Shown: piece by piece, positions 56,069 through 64,000 of the stretch
Layout of the letters: every line of letters begins with the position of its first letter
Numbering within the stretch: position 1 is the first letter of the stretch
Source of the DNA: Lysinibacillus sphaericus OT4b.31
GTDB lineage: Bacteria > Bacillota > Bacilli > Bacillales_A > Planococcaceae
Direction of reading: 5' to 3'
Assembly (NCBI RefSeq): GCF_000392615.1
Contig: NZ_KB933398.1
Coordinates: 2,432,966-2,496,965, forward strand
Length of the DNA stretch: 64,000 nt
Position numbers and translations under genes: made by a program
Notes under the pieces: generated by a model
What the model was told of the DNA's origin: nothing
Databases searched by the model: none
Seen by the model: only the letters and a program-made list of their open reading frames with translations

Positions 56069-56215
56069 GACAAAGAATAGTCTACTTCCCATACGTTAAA
56101 CGAATTTAATAAATAGACAAGTAAATAGACAGATTCAAAGACGCAAAACGTTATATCGTGAGCGTTATTATTTTGTCTTTAAAACGGTGGTTTTATAGAT
56201 AGGAGGCGAGGCAAA

Positions 56216-57235
56216 GTGAACCAACAAGAAATCAATAAGATCCTTGATGGAATGATGATGAACACTGAAAAGGATATTGAAGTTGTCTTCGCTAAACGCC
56301 TTAAATCAATACTCGCTCAAACGTTAGAAATGCACAAAAAGTTTGGTAAGAATGGTCAAGCTACATGGACAGATGTTAACAAGTACAATCGATTCAATCA
56401 GGAAATGAAATTGATTGCACAACAGCTAAATACTGATTACAAAGCAGTTATTAAGCTGATACGTGAATCAGAAGAACGACTTTACATCGAGAGATACTTA
56501 ATGATGGCCTATCTGCTTGAACAGTCCACTGGTGAGGAAATGGGCTTTAAGATTCCGTCAGTTGAAACCATTCAAGCTGCACTCGATAATCCAGTTGAGT
56601 TTCTGACGTTACCAAAAGTATTTGAGGCCCACAGGAACGATATTATCAGGCGTTTGAATATCGAGATAGCACAGAGTTTACAAGCTGGTGAAAGCTATAC
56701 GGACATGGCTATTAGGATTGAGAACGCTATGGGATGGACAAAAAATAAGGCAATCTTAGTGGCACGAACAGAAGGTGGTCGAGTTAGATCGCAGGTTGAC
56801 CTAGCCATCGAAGAACAGGCAAGCAAAACAGCGAGGTTAACAAAAGTGTGGATGTCCTCACTTGATACCAGGGTTCGCAAGTCTCATAGAAAGCTAGACG
56901 GCCAGAAAGCTGATAAAGACGGTTATTATCACTATGGGAAGTGGAAATCGAAAGCTCCGAGGCTTTGGGGTGTTGCATCGATGGATATTCAGTGTCGCTG
57001 TCATACGATTTACATGGTTAATGGCAAGTTACCAGAGTACCGCAGAGGAAGAGACTACATGGACGATACGTACCAAAAGAAATTGGCTGCTCTAATTGAT
57101 GCCTATATGGAGGACCTAGGGTTGACGTACAAACAAGCATTTAACAAAGCATACAAAGAGGTAAAGCCTCCTAATGTTACGATGCTTTATGTAAGTTATT
57201 ACGAGTGGAAAAAGAAATTTAGCGGAGAGGGTTGA
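56216..57235 (+). CDS. Head morphogenesis protein (SPP1 gp7 / Mu F-like)
   Basis: The 339-residue protein is helical in its N-terminal 190 residues, then has the gp7 domain (ILVARTEGGRVRSQVDLAIE, SLDTRVRKSHRKLDGQ, IQCRCHTIYMV). Minor head proteins of this type bind the portal and help DNA ejection. The start is GTG 56216 after AGGAGGCGAG. A 147-bp gap follows the portal gene. Confidence 0.9.
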   Translation: MNQQEINKILDGMMMNTEKDIEVVFAKRLKSILAQTLEMHKKFGKNGQATWTDVNKYNRFNQEMKLIAQQLNTDYKAVIKLIRESEERLYIERYLMMAYLLEQSTGEEMGFKIPSVETIQAALDNPVEFLTLPKVFEAHRNDIIRRLNIEIAQSLQAGESYTDMAIRIENAMGWTKNKAILVARTEGGRVRSQVDLAIEEQASKTARLTKVWMSSLDTRVRKSHRKLDGQKADKDGYYHYGKWKSKAPRLWGVASMDIQCRCHTIYMVNGKLPEYRRGRDYMDDTYQKKLAALIDAYMEDLGLTYKQAFNKAYKEVKPPNVTMLYVSYYEWKKKFSGEG

Positions 57236-57241
57236 TAGCTT

Positions 57242-57484
57242 ATGGCGAATAACAAAGGCACAGTAGAAATTTCTATCATATATAAAAATGGTGTTCGGGA
57301 TAGCTTTAGTATCCCAGCCAATGAAGCTCATGCACAAAAATTAGTGGGTATTGGAGCAGAAATAGGTGGACACGAAGGCGAGTCAAGCTTTATTGCACTG
57401 ACAAATAAAGATACGGATGAGTGCCTTTTTGTTAATTTGGGCGAGGTACGTTCTGTTCACTTGAAAACTGTAGTCACTGAATAA
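57242..57484 (+). CDS. Small hypothetical phage protein
   Basis: The 80-residue protein, beginning MANNKGTVEISIIYKNGVRD, is beta-rich with ESSFIALTNKDTDECLFVNL. It is placed between gp7-like and scaffold genes. GGAGAGGG precedes ATG 57242. No family recognised. Confidence 0.6.
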   Translation: MANNKGTVEISIIYKNGVRDSFSIPANEAHAQKLVGIGAEIGGHEGESSFIALTNKDTDECLFVNLGEVRSVHLKTVVTE

Positions 57485-57594
57485 GTGGCTTTTTATTATG
57501 CTTAAAAGCCGTCTTTTTGCTTTGCAGACGTTAAAGATTCAAAGCCAAAACCTATCGTGCGTACTACGATAATGCGAAATAGGAGGATTAACAC

Positions 57595-58191
57595 ATGAAA
57601 AAAGAAGATTTAATTGCATTAGGTTTAACGGAGGAACAAGCACAACAGGTTTTAGATGGTTTTGGCACTATGGTTCCTAAGAGTCGTTTGGATGACAAAA
57701 TCACCGAGGTAAATGATTACAAACAACAAATTGCTGATCGTGATACACAACTTGAAAAACTAAAGAAAGTTGATGCTAAAGGGATGCAAGACGAAATCGA
57801 TCGTTTACAACAAGAAAACCAACAAACTAAAGCCGATTTTGAAAGCCAACTTTCTCAAAAGGATTACGACTTTGCATTAACGGAAGCGCTACGCACTGCA
57901 AAAGCTAAGAATCCGATTGCTGTGAAAGCTTTGTTAAACGTTGAAGCTATCAAGTTAGTAAATGGCCAATTAGTTGGGCTTGATGAACAGATTACAGCAC
58001 TGAAAGCTTCGGACGATTACTTATTTGTTGCTGATGGTCTGAAAGGCAAAACACATCCAAATCCAGAAGGTGGGGGTAAACCGGATAAAAACCCATTCAG
58101 TAAAGACAATTGGAATCTTACAGAGCAAGGTCGTTTACTTCGAGAAGAGCCGGAGAAAGCAAAACAATTACAAGCCTCAGCAGGGCAGTAG
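57595..58191 (+). CDS. Capsid scaffold protein (GP20 family)
   Basis: The 198-residue protein begins with LIALGLTEEQAQQVLDGFGT, followed by a long coiled coil (about 35-95) and ALRTAKAKNPIAVKALLNVE. This fits the phage minor structural/scaffold GP20 family that templates procapsid assembly and leaves before packaging. It is located right before the capsid gene, with TAGGAGG upstream. Confidence 0.9.
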   Translation: MKKEDLIALGLTEEQAQQVLDGFGTMVPKSRLDDKITEVNDYKQQIADRDTQLEKLKKVDAKGMQDEIDRLQQENQQTKADFESQLSQKDYDFALTEALRTAKAKNPIAVKALLNVEAIKLVNGQLVGLDEQITALKASDDYLFVADGLKGKTHPNPEGGGKPDKNPFSKDNWNLTEQGRLLREEPEKAKQLQASAGQ

Positions 58192-58204
58192 GAGGAATTA
58201 ATTT

Positions 58205-59170
58205 ATGACAACACGTATTGCAGATGTTATCGTACCAGAGGTTTTTAACCCGTACACGGTACAACATACAAACGAATTATCAGCGCTATACCAATCAGGC
58301 ATTGTGGCACCAGTAGCAGAATTGAAGAACAGTTTAGGTAAAGGGAATCGCTACTTCAATATGCCGTTTTGGAATGATTTAGGTGGTGATGATGAATCAC
58401 TAGAAGATACGTCAGGATGGGCATTAACGCCAGACAAGATTACTTCAAATCAAGATATGGCAACACAATTGTTTCGTGGTAAAGCATGGTCCGCAACTGA
58501 CCTGTCACGTACATTATCGGGTGACGATCCAATGAAAGCTATTGGTGATTTAGTAGCTGGCTACTGGAATCGTCGTATGCAAGCAGCGTTAATTTCGACG
58601 TTAAAAGGTTCATTCACTACTATTACTGATACTCATGTTAATGATATTTCAGGTGGTACAGGTGATGCAGCGAAGATTTCAGGTCCATCTATTGTTGATA
58701 CGATGTCCAAATTAGGGGATGCACACGAAGTTTTAACAGGTTTAGTAATGCATAGTGTTCCTTACTTCAACCTTGTAAAACAAGGGTTATTAGAAGATGT
58801 ACGTGATGCAAATGGTAATGTTCTCTATAAAGCTTACTTAGGTAAGCGAATCATCATTGATGATGGCGTACCGACAGAAACAAGTGATGGTGTAACAAAA
58901 TACACTACTTATTTATTTGGTGCTGGTGCTATTGGGTATGCAGAAGGTTCGCCAGAAGTACCAACAGAAACAGATCGCGACAAATTAGCTGGTGAAGATA
59001 TTCTTATCAACCGTAAGCATTTTGTATTACACCCTCGTGGTATTAAGTTTACGAATGCTACCGTTGCTAAGACAGCCCCTACAAACGCTGAATTAGAGTT
59101 AGCAGCTAACTGGGGTAAAGTTTACGAAGATAAAGATATTCGTATGGTTGCTTTAATTACATTGGGTTAA
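58205..59170 (+). CDS. Major capsid protein
   Basis: The 321-residue protein starts TTRIADVIVPEVFNPYTVQH, has LGKGNRYFNMPFWNDLGGDD and LFRGKAWSATDLSRTLSGDD in the N-terminal arm, and ends KDIRMVALITLG. Position after scaffold, size and these blocks support an HK97-fold major head protein. AGGAGGAATT precedes ATG 58205 and a terminator follows. Confidence 0.9.
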   Translation: MTTRIADVIVPEVFNPYTVQHTNELSALYQSGIVAPVAELKNSLGKGNRYFNMPFWNDLGGDDESLEDTSGWALTPDKITSNQDMATQLFRGKAWSATDLSRTLSGDDPMKAIGDLVAGYWNRRMQAALISTLKGSFTTITDTHVNDISGGTGDAAKISGPSIVDTMSKLGDAHEVLTGLVMHSVPYFNLVKQGLLEDVRDANGNVLYKAYLGKRIIIDDGVPTETSDGVTKYTTYLFGAGAIGYAEGSPEVPTETDRDKLAGEDILINRKHFVLHPRGIKFTNATVAKTAPTNAELELAANWGKVYEDKDIRMVALITLG

Positions 59171-59171
59171 T

Positions 59172-59197
59172 CAGAGAGGGGAATCCCCTCTTATTTT
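59172..59197 (+). terminator. Terminator or attenuator after the capsid gene
   Basis: AGAGGGG-AAT-CCCCTCT followed by TATTTTTAT. Confidence 0.75.
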
Positions 59198-59217
59198 TAT
59201 TTAAAAGGGGTGATGGT

Positions 59218-59349
59218 ATGAGTGCTACAGCTTATCAAAGACGTAGACGCGAGCTTGCAAAAGCAAAACAGTTAGAAGAAGAAAAGGCAAAGGCTCAAAC
59301 AAAACGAGCACCTAAGAGGGTGAAAGACGATGTGGAACCCGACAAGTGA
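59218..59349 (+). CDS. Small basic helical phage protein (43 aa)
   Basis: ATG 59218 with AAAGGGGTGATG encodes MSATAYQRRRRELAKAKQLE and a charged helix ending VEPDK. It overlaps the next gene by 20 nt (ATG 59330), implying coupled translation. Comparable small basic proteins sit between capsid and connector genes in related prophages. It is too short for many gene callers. Confidence 0.6.
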   Translation: MSATAYQRRRRELAKAKQLEEEKAKAQTKRAPKRVKDDVEPDK

Positions 59350-59662
59350 TGAAATCAATGGAATCATTGTACTAAACGGTGATAAACCTACGGCAAAACT
59401 TGTAGACCATTACACAGCACTAGCACCTGTTTTATACGACGTTGGATGTTCATGGACCAATAACGCGTTTGACATGTCAGAGGGGTCAGACAGGCAAAAA
59501 CAAAGTGCAATGAAGCTATTTATCGCAAAGGCATGTCAGTACTTTGAATTAAAAATAGGGCTTGTAAGTCGGTCGATGGGTTCAGTCGCTTATTCTTTTT
59601 CAGATGAGATACCATCTACAGTTTATAAACCACTAAAGCCTTATCGGAAATTGAGGTGGTAG
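59330..59662 (+). CDS. Head-tail connector protein (YqbG-like)
   Basis: The 110-residue protein MWNPTSDEINGIIVLNGDKP... has YDVGCSWTNN and a C-terminal IPSTVYKPLKPYRKLRW. This resembles DUF3199/YqbG adaptor proteins that sit under the portal. It overlaps the preceding small ORF and is 1 nt from the next gene. Confidence 0.75.
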   Translation: MWNPTSDEINGIIVLNGDKPTAKLVDHYTALAPVLYDVGCSWTNNAFDMSEGSDRQKQSAMKLFIAKACQYFELKIGLVSRSMGSVAYSFSDEIPSTVYKPLKPYRKLRW

Positions 59663-59663
59663 T

Positions 59664-59984
59664 ATGTACGAAGAATTCCCGCATGAAGTTGAAGTAGTCA
59701 AGAAAAAACGCATTTCTGTTGGTGCAGGAGATCATAAAACAGATTGGTTTCCTGTTGATACTATTGAAGCGTTTGTAGACACGCCAACAAGTAAAGAGCA
59801 GTATTACGCACAGCAGTTAGGTAATCCATTACAACGCTACATGTACTACCCATATCGAACCGACTTAACATCAAGTATGCGATTGCGCTACGAAGGTGAA
59901 ATATACGCCTTTGCAGGCAGGTCTGAAGATCAAGGCGGTCAACACGAAATCATGCGTATGGCATTAAAGTTGGTAACTGGATAA
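59664..59984 (+). CDS. Head closure / connector protein (YqbH-like)
   Basis: The 106-residue beta-rich protein has FPHEVEVVKKKRISVGAGDH, then VDTPTSKEQYYAQQLGNPLQ and YEGEIYAFAGRSEDQGGQHE. Size, order and pattern match YqbH/gp16-like stopper proteins. Its stop overlaps the next start (ATGG at 59984). Confidence 0.75.
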   Translation: MYEEFPHEVEVVKKKRISVGAGDHKTDWFPVDTIEAFVDTPTSKEQYYAQQLGNPLQRYMYYPYRTDLTSSMRLRYEGEIYAFAGRSEDQGGQHEIMRMALKLVTG

Positions 59985-60400
59985 TGGCTAGGATTACTTA
60001 CTCAGGTCGCCAACTGATGAGGGCAGCACAAAGGTTTGAAGAGGGTTTACTAGATAAAATATCAGACATCGTTTATGAAACAGCTCGACTTATCCAGACG
60101 CAAGCAAAGGCTCTTGCCCCTGTTGATGATGGGAGTTTAAGAGACTCTATCGAAATGCAAATGCTTGGTAAGTACAATGCAGTTGTTTCAGTTGGGGTTC
60201 ATTACGCAATTTACGTTGAACATGGGACTGGCATTTACGCAGAGAATGGAAATGGTAGAAGGACACCTTGGACGTACTACAGCGCAAAGCTAGGTCGCTA
60301 TGTAACAACTGATGGTATGAGAGCTCAACCATTTTGGGGGCCTGCTGTAGATGCTGGTCAGGATTATTTTAAATCAGAAATGAGGCGATTAGGCTTATGA
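59984..60400 (+). CDS. HK97 gp10-like tail completion protein
   Basis: The 138-residue protein has the gp10 pattern: ARLIQTQAKALAPVDDGSLR, YNAVVSVGVHYAIYVEHGTG, ARPFWGPAVDAG-type ending (AQPFWGPAVDAGQDYF). It helps join head and tail. It overlaps both neighbours by a few nt. Confidence 0.88.
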   Translation: MARITYSGRQLMRAAQRFEEGLLDKISDIVYETARLIQTQAKALAPVDDGSLRDSIEMQMLGKYNAVVSVGVHYAIYVEHGTGIYAENGNGRRTPWTYYSAKLGRYVTTDGMRAQPFWGPAVDAGQDYFKSEMRRLGL

Positions 60401-60840
60401 CAGATTATTATGCCCTGCCTTTCTTTGAACTACAGAAAGTCATTTATCAAAAGTTAACTGCTTGTGAAATACTAACCAACATCACACGTAAGGATGATGA
60501 AGATCTTGGTGTATATGATGCAGTAGATGAAAATACACCTTATCCATACGTGACAATCTCAGAGCCTTATTCATCACCTTTTGACACTAAGACAAGTAAT
60601 ATTGAAACACTAACTTTTACGATACATGCATGGTGGAAAGATAATGATGATTACAGTGGTAAACGTAAAACATATGAAATGTTATCAGCTTGTCAGCAGG
60701 CTCTAATGGCTCGAAATTACATGATTCAAAATGCTACGGTATTAAGTGTCACAAGACGTGAATCACGCGTTATAGACGATAATAGCCCTGGTGTAAAGCA
60801 TGGCATTTTAGTTGTGCAATATAAAATACAAAACATTTAA
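60397..60840 (+). CDS. Tail terminator-like protein
   Basis: The 147-residue protein has FELQKVIYQKLTACEILTNI, YPYVTISEPYSSPFDTKTSN, FTIHAWWKDNDDYSGKRKTY and VKHGILVVQYKIQN. This is the usual layout of SPP1 gp17/YqbJ-like tail completion proteins. It overlaps the gp10-like gene by 4 nt. Confidence 0.82.
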   Translation: MTDYYALPFFELQKVIYQKLTACEILTNITRKDDEDLGVYDAVDENTPYPYVTISEPYSSPFDTKTSNIETLTFTIHAWWKDNDDYSGKRKTYEMLSACQQALMARNYMIQNATVLSVTRRESRVIDDNSPGVKHGILVVQYKIQNI

Positions 60841-60871
60841 ACCGTTTCCCCATATAGGGAGGCGGTTTTTA
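60840..60871 (+). terminator. Hairpin before the tail-tube gene
   Basis: AACCGtttCCC pairs with GGGaggCGGTT and is followed by TTTTA. Confidence 0.6.
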
Positions 60872-60890
60872 TACTGGAGGGAATACACAA

Positions 60891-61670
60891 ATGCAGAATG
60901 GTAAAGACACAGTTTTGCTTGTACAGCTTGCTACAAATGCATTAGGTGAAGATGGTTATTTAATTGGCCATTTAACAGAAAACAGTCACTCTATGGAGAA
61001 TGAACTAGTTGATGAACAGACGAAATTTGGTCGTATAGTAGCCTATGGTTTATCAAGTGAATCATTTGAAGTAACCATGTTTGGTGACAAAACAGATCCA
61101 GGTCAAAAATCAATTTTGGATGCAATTCGAAAAAAAGTGCAGTTAAAAGTTTGGGAAGTTGATTTAAACACAGTGAAAAATGAGGCAGGCGAGGATGTGC
61201 ATGATGCAATCTTTGCTTACACGTTAGTCGAATCTGTAGAGAAATCGAATCCAGGAGATAACTTCCAAGAAATTTCGGGAACATTACAAGTCATTGGTGA
61301 ATCTAAAGAAGGTCAATTGCCTAAATTACCTGACTCAGTGATTGAGTTTGCAACATACGGCTTCGAAGCACCAGGAGAAAAAACAGGTGAATTCGGTAAA
61401 GGCCAAGATGATTCTGTGCCTGTAACGGGTGTTACAGCAACACCAGCTACTACATCAATCGCTGTTAGTGCAACAAAACAGTTAAGCGTCATTGTCGCTC
61501 CTGACAATGCTTCAAATCAAAATGTGACCTTTGCTTCAAGTGATGTTGCAGTGGCTAAAGTATCGCCAACGGGACTTGTGACAGGCTTAGCGGCAGGGAC
61601 AGCTACAATCACTGTAACTTCACTAAGTGGGGCTAAAACAGCAACAGTTGCCGTAACAGTTACAGTTTAA
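60891..61670 (+). CDS. Major tail tube protein with C-terminal Ig-like (Big_2) domain
   Basis: In this 259-residue protein, residues 1-160 are a tail-tube domain (NGKDTVLLVQLATNALGEDG, SHSMENELVDEQTKFGRIVA, FEVTMFGDKTDPGQKSI). Residues about 178-259 are a bacterial Ig-like Big_2 domain (VTGVTATPATTSIAVSATKQ, FASSDVAVAKVSPTGLVTGL, AAGTATITVTS). The Ig domain would decorate the tube surface and may bind cell-surface sugars. GGAGGG precedes ATG 60891. Confidence 0.9.
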   Translation: MQNGKDTVLLVQLATNALGEDGYLIGHLTENSHSMENELVDEQTKFGRIVAYGLSSESFEVTMFGDKTDPGQKSILDAIRKKVQLKVWEVDLNTVKNEAGEDVHDAIFAYTLVESVEKSNPGDNFQEISGTLQVIGESKEGQLPKLPDSVIEFATYGFEAPGEKTGEFGKGQDDSVPVTGVTATPATTSIAVSATKQLSVIVAPDNASNQNVTFASSDVAVAKVSPTGLVTGLAAGTATITVTSLSGAKTATVAVTVTV

Positions 61671-61674
61671 TCTA

Positions 61675-61703
61675 GAGGGCGCTAATATAGCGCTCTTTTC
61701 TTT
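61675..61703 (+). terminator. Terminator after the tail-tube gene
   Basis: GAGGGCGCT and AGCGCTCTT stem followed by TTCTTTTT. Confidence 0.75.
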
Positions 61704-61733
61704 TTAATTAAATTACTAGGAGGGCTATATAAC

Positions 61734-62204
61734 ATGGCTACATTATCAATTGGTAAGGTTCAACAAGATGCGAAATTTGGTTTTGCGTTTAAAAATTTGG
61801 CAGATAAAAACTACAACTCAACAGACAAAGAAGGCAATGAAGTGGGTGGTTTTAATGGCATTTATACAAGTCTTTTGCAGTACGATTTAGATGCACTAAA
61901 AGCATTTTGGGACTGTGGTTTAGCACATCTGAAAAAACGTCCATCTATGGCGGAAATCGAGGCAGGATTAGAGGCGCGAATTGAAGAAGATGGGGACACT
62001 GAAAAGCTGTTTAAAGAAGCATTCCGTGAAATTAACGATTCGGGTTTTTTCAAAAAAGATGCGAAGACATTCTGGAAGAACTTGAACATGTTCATAGAAA
62101 TGGGCAAAACAGACGAAGAGAAGGCAGAGAACGCGAAGGGCGCTCAGATGATGCTAGAAGCGAAAGCCGAGCTATTGGACGAGGAAATCGAGTCGACGGA
62201 TTAG
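61734..62204 (+). CDS. Tail assembly chaperone (G-type)
   Basis: The 156-residue protein has FGFAFKNLADKNYNSTDKEG, YTSLLQYDLDALKAFWDCGL, ARIEEDGDTEKLFKEAF and an acidic end. It sits between tail tube and tape measure, where chaperones that coat the tape measure protein are always encoded, and the next frame is a second half reached by a -1 shift. Confidence 0.85.
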   Translation: MATLSIGKVQQDAKFGFAFKNLADKNYNSTDKEGNEVGGFNGIYTSLLQYDLDALKAFWDCGLAHLKKRPSMAEIEAGLEARIEEDGDTEKLFKEAFREINDSGFFKKDAKTFWKNLNMFIEMGKTDEEKAENAKGAQMMLEAKAELLDEEIESTD

Positions 62205-62542
62205 AATGGCTAGAAGTCATTTCCAACGCCGCTGAGTACCTCAAGGTGCATGATGTGAGTTTAATTATGTCATGGACACCAAACGAGTATAAAGCACTCT
62301 TACAAGGCGCACAGTTGGGCATGGTTAGTGATTATGAAAATTTAGCAATTCAAGCAATGTACATCCGTAAAGCTGATAATGAGAAACGTCTGAAATTGAC
62401 GGATTTATTTGACGCGGATAAGGCACGTAAACGGATTCTAGAAGGTGATAAGGACTGGAAGGAATCTAAAAAGATGGATACAACACTTTACAAAAAGGCG
62501 CAGGCAGATATGAAAGCTTGGGCTTCTAATTTGAGACAGTAA
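62198..62542 (+). CDS. Frameshifted C-terminal half of the tail chaperone (GT-type)
   Basis: The -1 frame relative to the upstream gene stays open through the overlap and reads DGLEWLEVISNAAEYLKVHD then LIMSWTPNEYKALLQGAQLG without a proper start codon, so it should be made as a fusion by programmed -1 frameshifting. The perfect heptamer T-TTT-TTC is in frame at 62045-62051, but slipping there would add an Arg-rich unnatural stretch, so the true site may be nearer 62190. The stated start is only the approximate beginning of protein-like sequence. Confidence 0.72.
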   Translation, partial: GLEWLEVISNAAEYLKVHDVSLIMSWTPNEYKALLQGAQLGMVSDYENLAIQAMYIRKADNEKRLKLTDLFDADKARKRILEGDKDWKESKKMDTTLYKKAQADMKAWASNLRQ

Positions 62543-62555
62543 AGAGGTGAAATAG

Positions 62556-64000
62556 ATGAACGGGAATTTTTCGGCACGTATTGGTGCTCGTATAACTGAG
62601 TTTATGGCACGTATGCGCCAGGTACAGAACACTATACGTACAACTGCAAATGATGTACGTGTTGATATTGGGGCTGATGTCAGTGAATTCAACCGTCGCA
62701 TGGCTATGATTCGTGCACGAATTGCCGCGCTTGTTCGTGAACGGGTCGTTATTAAGATTGAAGCGAGAATAAAAGAGTTTCAGAATAGTATTAATCGTAT
62801 TGCTACAAACATTAGAGCTTTTGGTGAGTTAGCACAACACACGATACAAGGTGCTCTGATTGCGTTACTTCCAGCAGTAGTTCCTCTAATTTCTAATATC
62901 GGTGTAGCTATTGCAAATTTAGGACCTATGATTGGTACAGTTGCAGGTTCTACATTTGCATTAGTTGGAGCATTTGCGGCAGCAGGTGCAGCAGCAGTGG
63001 CATTTGGTGCTGTTGCAATTCCTACTATCAAAGATCTATTTACTGAAACAGGCCCCCCATTCACAGCATTACAAAAGAAAGCTTGGAACTCTTTTGAAAG
63101 TGTAAAGAAAACATATCAATCTCTTGTAAAAGAGACTGAAAAGCCAGTCTTGGAAGCATTTACAAGTGCTATGCAAGCAACAAATACCATACTCAATAAA
63201 TTACGTCCTTTATTCCTATCTAGTGCACAAGCAGTAGCCAATCTAATGAAGCAACTTAATACAGCAATAGGTACGCCGCCTGTACAGAAGTTTTTAGAAT
63301 ATCTAAACACTACCGGGGCCCCAATGCTAGAGACATTTGGACGATCATTTGGAAACGTATTTAAAGGTTTAGGCTCAATGCTTGTCGCATTTGCACCATT
63401 AAGTGCAAGTACAGCAAAAGGTTTCGAAGAAATGACCGCGCGTTTTGCGGAATGGGCGAATGGGTTAAGTGGTAGTGCGAAATTCCAAGCATTCATGGAT
63501 TATGTGAGTACGAACATGCCGAAAGTTAGGGCTATTTTCCGTGATGCAATAGCAGGGGTCGTTTATTTCTTTAGTGCGTTTGCAAGTTCTTCATCAGGCA
63601 TGATGGACGGGCTAGTAGATATGATGGCCCGATTCAAGGAGTGGTCAGCTTCTCTAAGCCAAAACCAAGGATTTCAACAATTTTTAAGCTATGTAAGTCA
63701 GTCGGCTCCGAGCGTTATGAAGCTAATAGGTAATTTAGTTACGTTTCTTGTTAACTTAGGTATTGGTATGGCTCCTTTAGGAGCAGCTATTGTTAACATT
63801 GCAAATAAATTTTTAGAGTTTACGAATAACATGATGGAGAACCATAGAATCATTGGTATTCTAATTGCTGCCTTTATCTCATTTGGTGGTATCATGCTTG
63901 CTGTGTTGCCGAACATTATCGCTTTTAGCAAGCTATTCAAAGGATTGGGTCCTTCGATTATAGGTGGAATTGGTAAGGCCTTTAAATTTATTAAGCCTCT
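62556..64000 (+). CDS. Tape measure protein (partial, continues past the window)
   Basis: An uninterrupted frame from ATG 62556 (AGAGGTGAAAT upstream) gives 481 residues before the window ends. The N-terminus carries about three repeats of about 30 residues (IGARITEFMARMRQVQ, IGADVSEFNRRMAMIR, IEARIKEFQNSINRIA), then hydrophobic helices (IALLPAVVPLISNIGVAIAN and ALVGAFAAAGAAAVAFGAVA) and long helical segments. This is typical for the protein that sets tail length in siphoviruses. Confidence 0.9.
   Translation, partial: MNGNFSARIGARITEFMARMRQVQNTIRTTANDVRVDIGADVSEFNRRMAMIRARIAALVRERVVIKIEARIKEFQNSINRIATNIRAFGELAQHTIQGALIALLPAVVPLISNIGVAIANLGPMIGTVAGSTFALVGAFAAAGAAAVAFGAVAIPTIKDLFTETGPPFTALQKKAWNSFESVKKTYQSLVKETEKPVLEAFTSAMQATNTILNKLRPLFLSSAQAVANLMKQLNTAIGTPPVQKFLEYLNTTGAPMLETFGRSFGNVFKGLGSMLVAFAPLSASTAKGFEEMTARFAEWANGLSGSAKFQAFMDYVSTNMPKVRAIFRDAIAGVVYFFSAFASSSSGMMDGLVDMMARFKEWSASLSQNQGFQQFLSYVSQSAPSVMKLIGNLVTFLVNLGIGMAPLGAAIVNIANKFLEFTNNMMENHRIIGILIAAFISFGGIMLAVLPNIIAFSKLFKGLGPSIIGGIGKAFKFIKP

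Larger units (their letters stand above)
38577..64000 (+). mobile_element. Siphovirus-type prophage, left part (runs off the window)
   Basis: Integrase, repressor with operators, replication candidate, polymerase-like gene, HNH and Rha regulators, and a collinear packaging, head and tail set follow in standard order. The left boundary should lie between the ABC-F gene (38324) and the integrase, or just right of the integrase; no duplicated att core can be found without the right end. Structural genes resemble the skin/PBSX-type head module (YqaS/YqaT order) joined to a siphovirus tail. Confidence 0.9.

Noticed and set aside
62045..62051. TTTTTTC heptamer as the definite frameshift site of the tail chaperone
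   Set aside because: It is canonical and in frame, but slippage there would insert a long Arg-rich stretch before the conserved second half, so I do not assert it.

Overview
The window reads as chromosome of an AT-rich, endospore-forming, Gram-positive bacterium of the Lysinibacillus/Bacillaceae type. The grounds are strong AGGAGG ribosome-binding sites, a GerC-type germination lipoprotein, OdhA/OdhB, an ArlRS-like two-component pair, an L-box lysine riboswitch, a cold-shock gene, and a clostridial-binary/Vip1-like insecticidal toxin gene at the left end. Species assignment is inference; there is no rRNA or tRNA here.

Layout. 0-0.2 kb: end of an IS3-family element. 0.3-3.1 kb: Vip1/Vpb4-like toxin with no signal peptide and no partner gene in view. 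3.4-4.4 kb: decayed MATE transporter. 4.7-19.7 kb: housekeeping and signalling genes: MurG paralogue, GNAT acetyltransferase, PAS-GGDEF diguanylate cyclase, two-component system, 2-oxoglutarate dehydrogenase E1/E2, and a riboswitch-controlled lysine-type ABC transporter. 19.7-23 kb: TelA/XpaC pair and an orphan GerC. 23-28.6 kb: accessory zone of gene fragments, small unknown ORFs, a repeat-built secreted protein, a broken phosphotransferase gene and a DUF4303 protein. 28.7-38.3 kb: ordinary chromosome: acylphosphatase, soluble chemoreceptor, DUF1033, cold-shock protein with a long structured leader, DUF1232, membrane-anchored trypsin-like protease and lipoprotein, LD-carboxypeptidase, DinB, ABC-F ATPase.

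38.6-64 kb is the left part of a siphovirus-type prophage that runs off the window. It opens with a tyrosine integrase, then a two-gene cargo of unknown function, a cobalamin-riboswitch-like RNA followed by a 33-residue holin-like peptide, a leftward XRE repressor facing a consensus rightward promoter with symmetrical operators, a replication module (replication-protein candidate plus 22-bp iteron-like repeats), a large polymerase-like gene, regulators (HTH, HNH, Rha), then packaging and head-tail genes (TerS, TerL, portal, gp7-like, scaffold, capsid, connectors, tail tube with Ig-like domain, frameshifted tail chaperone, tape measure).

The most striking item is the gene at 46304-49068. It carries the signature of two-barrel RNA polymerases (the family of SPbeta YonO and eukaryotic RNAi polymerases), including an aspartate triad D-Y-D-S-D, but is split into two overlapping frames. 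A + strand TACATA motif recurs about ten times in the non-coding DNA around it and could be linked to its transcription programme. The cobalamin-riboswitch-like element inside the prophage is the second unusual finding.
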